Origin: Treponema sp.
Lineage (GTDB): Bacteria; Spirochaetota; Spirochaetia; Treponematales; Treponemataceae
NCBI GenBank assembly: GCA_024402535.1
Contig: JAKSTN010000016.1
Location: 1-59,838 of the forward strand
Length of the DNA stretch: 59,838 nucleotides
Direction of reading: 5' to 3'
In this document: positions 59,803 through 59,838 of the stretch, piece by piece
Layout: the number at the start of each line of letters is the position of its first letter
How positions within the stretch are numbered: position 1 is the first letter of the stretch
Program-made: the position numbers and the translations under genes
Notes under the pieces: model-generated
What the model saw: the letters and a program-made list of their open reading frames with translations, nothing else
What the model was told of the DNA's origin: nothing
Database searches by the model: none

Positions 59803-59829
59803 CGATGGTCCCGAAATGCGAAACCATCG
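59803..59829. repeat. Short hairpin at the right edge
   Basis: CGATGGT (59803-59809) pairs with ACCATCG (59823-59829) around a 13-base loop. No gene is visible in the last 300 bases; the element continues past the window, so its role cannot be told. Confidence 0.4.
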
Positions 59830-59838
59830 AAGTAAGTT

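Overview
This window is the replication-origin region of a low-GC spirochaete, almost certainly a Treponema of the gut or rumen type. The order rpmH-rnpA-yidD-yidC-jag, then dciA(DUF721)-recF-dnaN-dnaA on the minus strand and gyrB-gyrA on the plus strand, marks a chromosomal origin. Many secreted and lipoproteins have spirochaete-style signal peptides, and a FliG-like fragment and several c-di-GMP proteins fit a motile treponeme. No prophage, intact insertion sequence or CRISPR array was seen.

Layout. 1-6.7 kb: aroA, a very divergent purH-like gene, mraY, a lipoprotein, a haemolysin-III-like membrane protein and rlmB. 6.8-12.5 kb: one long minus-strand operon from rpmH through rnpA, yidD, yidC and jag to a secreted protein, a cyclophilin-FKBP fusion and a YchJ-type SEC-C protein. 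12.6-17.2 kb: dciA, recF, dnaN and dnaA. 17.4-22 kb: gyrB and gyrA. 22.0-23.3 kb: a 1.3 kb stretch without protein genes. It holds a perfect hairpin, a candidate small RNA with its own promoter and terminator, two clusters of DnaA boxes, and between and around them 15 parS-like sites in 922 bp, with all 13 asymmetric sites pointing the same way. This looks like an origin fused to a dense centromere and is the most striking feature of the window.

23.3-30.2 kb: a DUF3783 protein, a YbaK-type deacylase, an orphan PTS EIIC, a lipoprotein, an exbB-exbD-tonB operon and cysS. 30.3-36.4 kb: seven tightly packed plus-strand genes encoding a POTRA/beta-barrel-like outer-membrane protein, a periplasmic TPR protein, a SafE/DsbD-like membrane protein, a NapH/CcoG-like polyferredoxin, a membrane-anchored glucodextranase-C-like/TPR protein, a LytTR regulator and a DUF3021 protein. 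A pair of direct repeats 21 bp apart upstream looks like a LytTR operator. I read this as an undescribed, self-regulated envelope redox or metal-handling module.

36.4-46.5 kb: murB, a double cyclic-nucleotide-domain regulator, small secreted proteins, a TPR protein, a PilZ protein, ychF, an endo/exonuclease/phosphatase-family lipoprotein and an EAL phosphodiesterase. 46.7-51.4 kb: an anaerobic glycerol operon (glpK, GlpA-like, GlpB-like, DUF1667). 51.4-59.8 kb: a diguanylate cyclase, tRNA-Val, an internally shortened Rpn-family nuclease, a UPF0210 protein, an alpha/beta hydrolase, an orphan sugar-binding protein, a stand-alone FliG C-terminal-domain protein, an SPFH protein and a small membrane protein.

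Intergenic space carries two kinds of dispersed element: an AT-moderate palindrome of the type CTGAA-N5-TTCAG, in at least nine places, and GC-rich islands built on GCCGAAGGC hairpins. Function calls rest on motif recognition by eye; no database search was possible.
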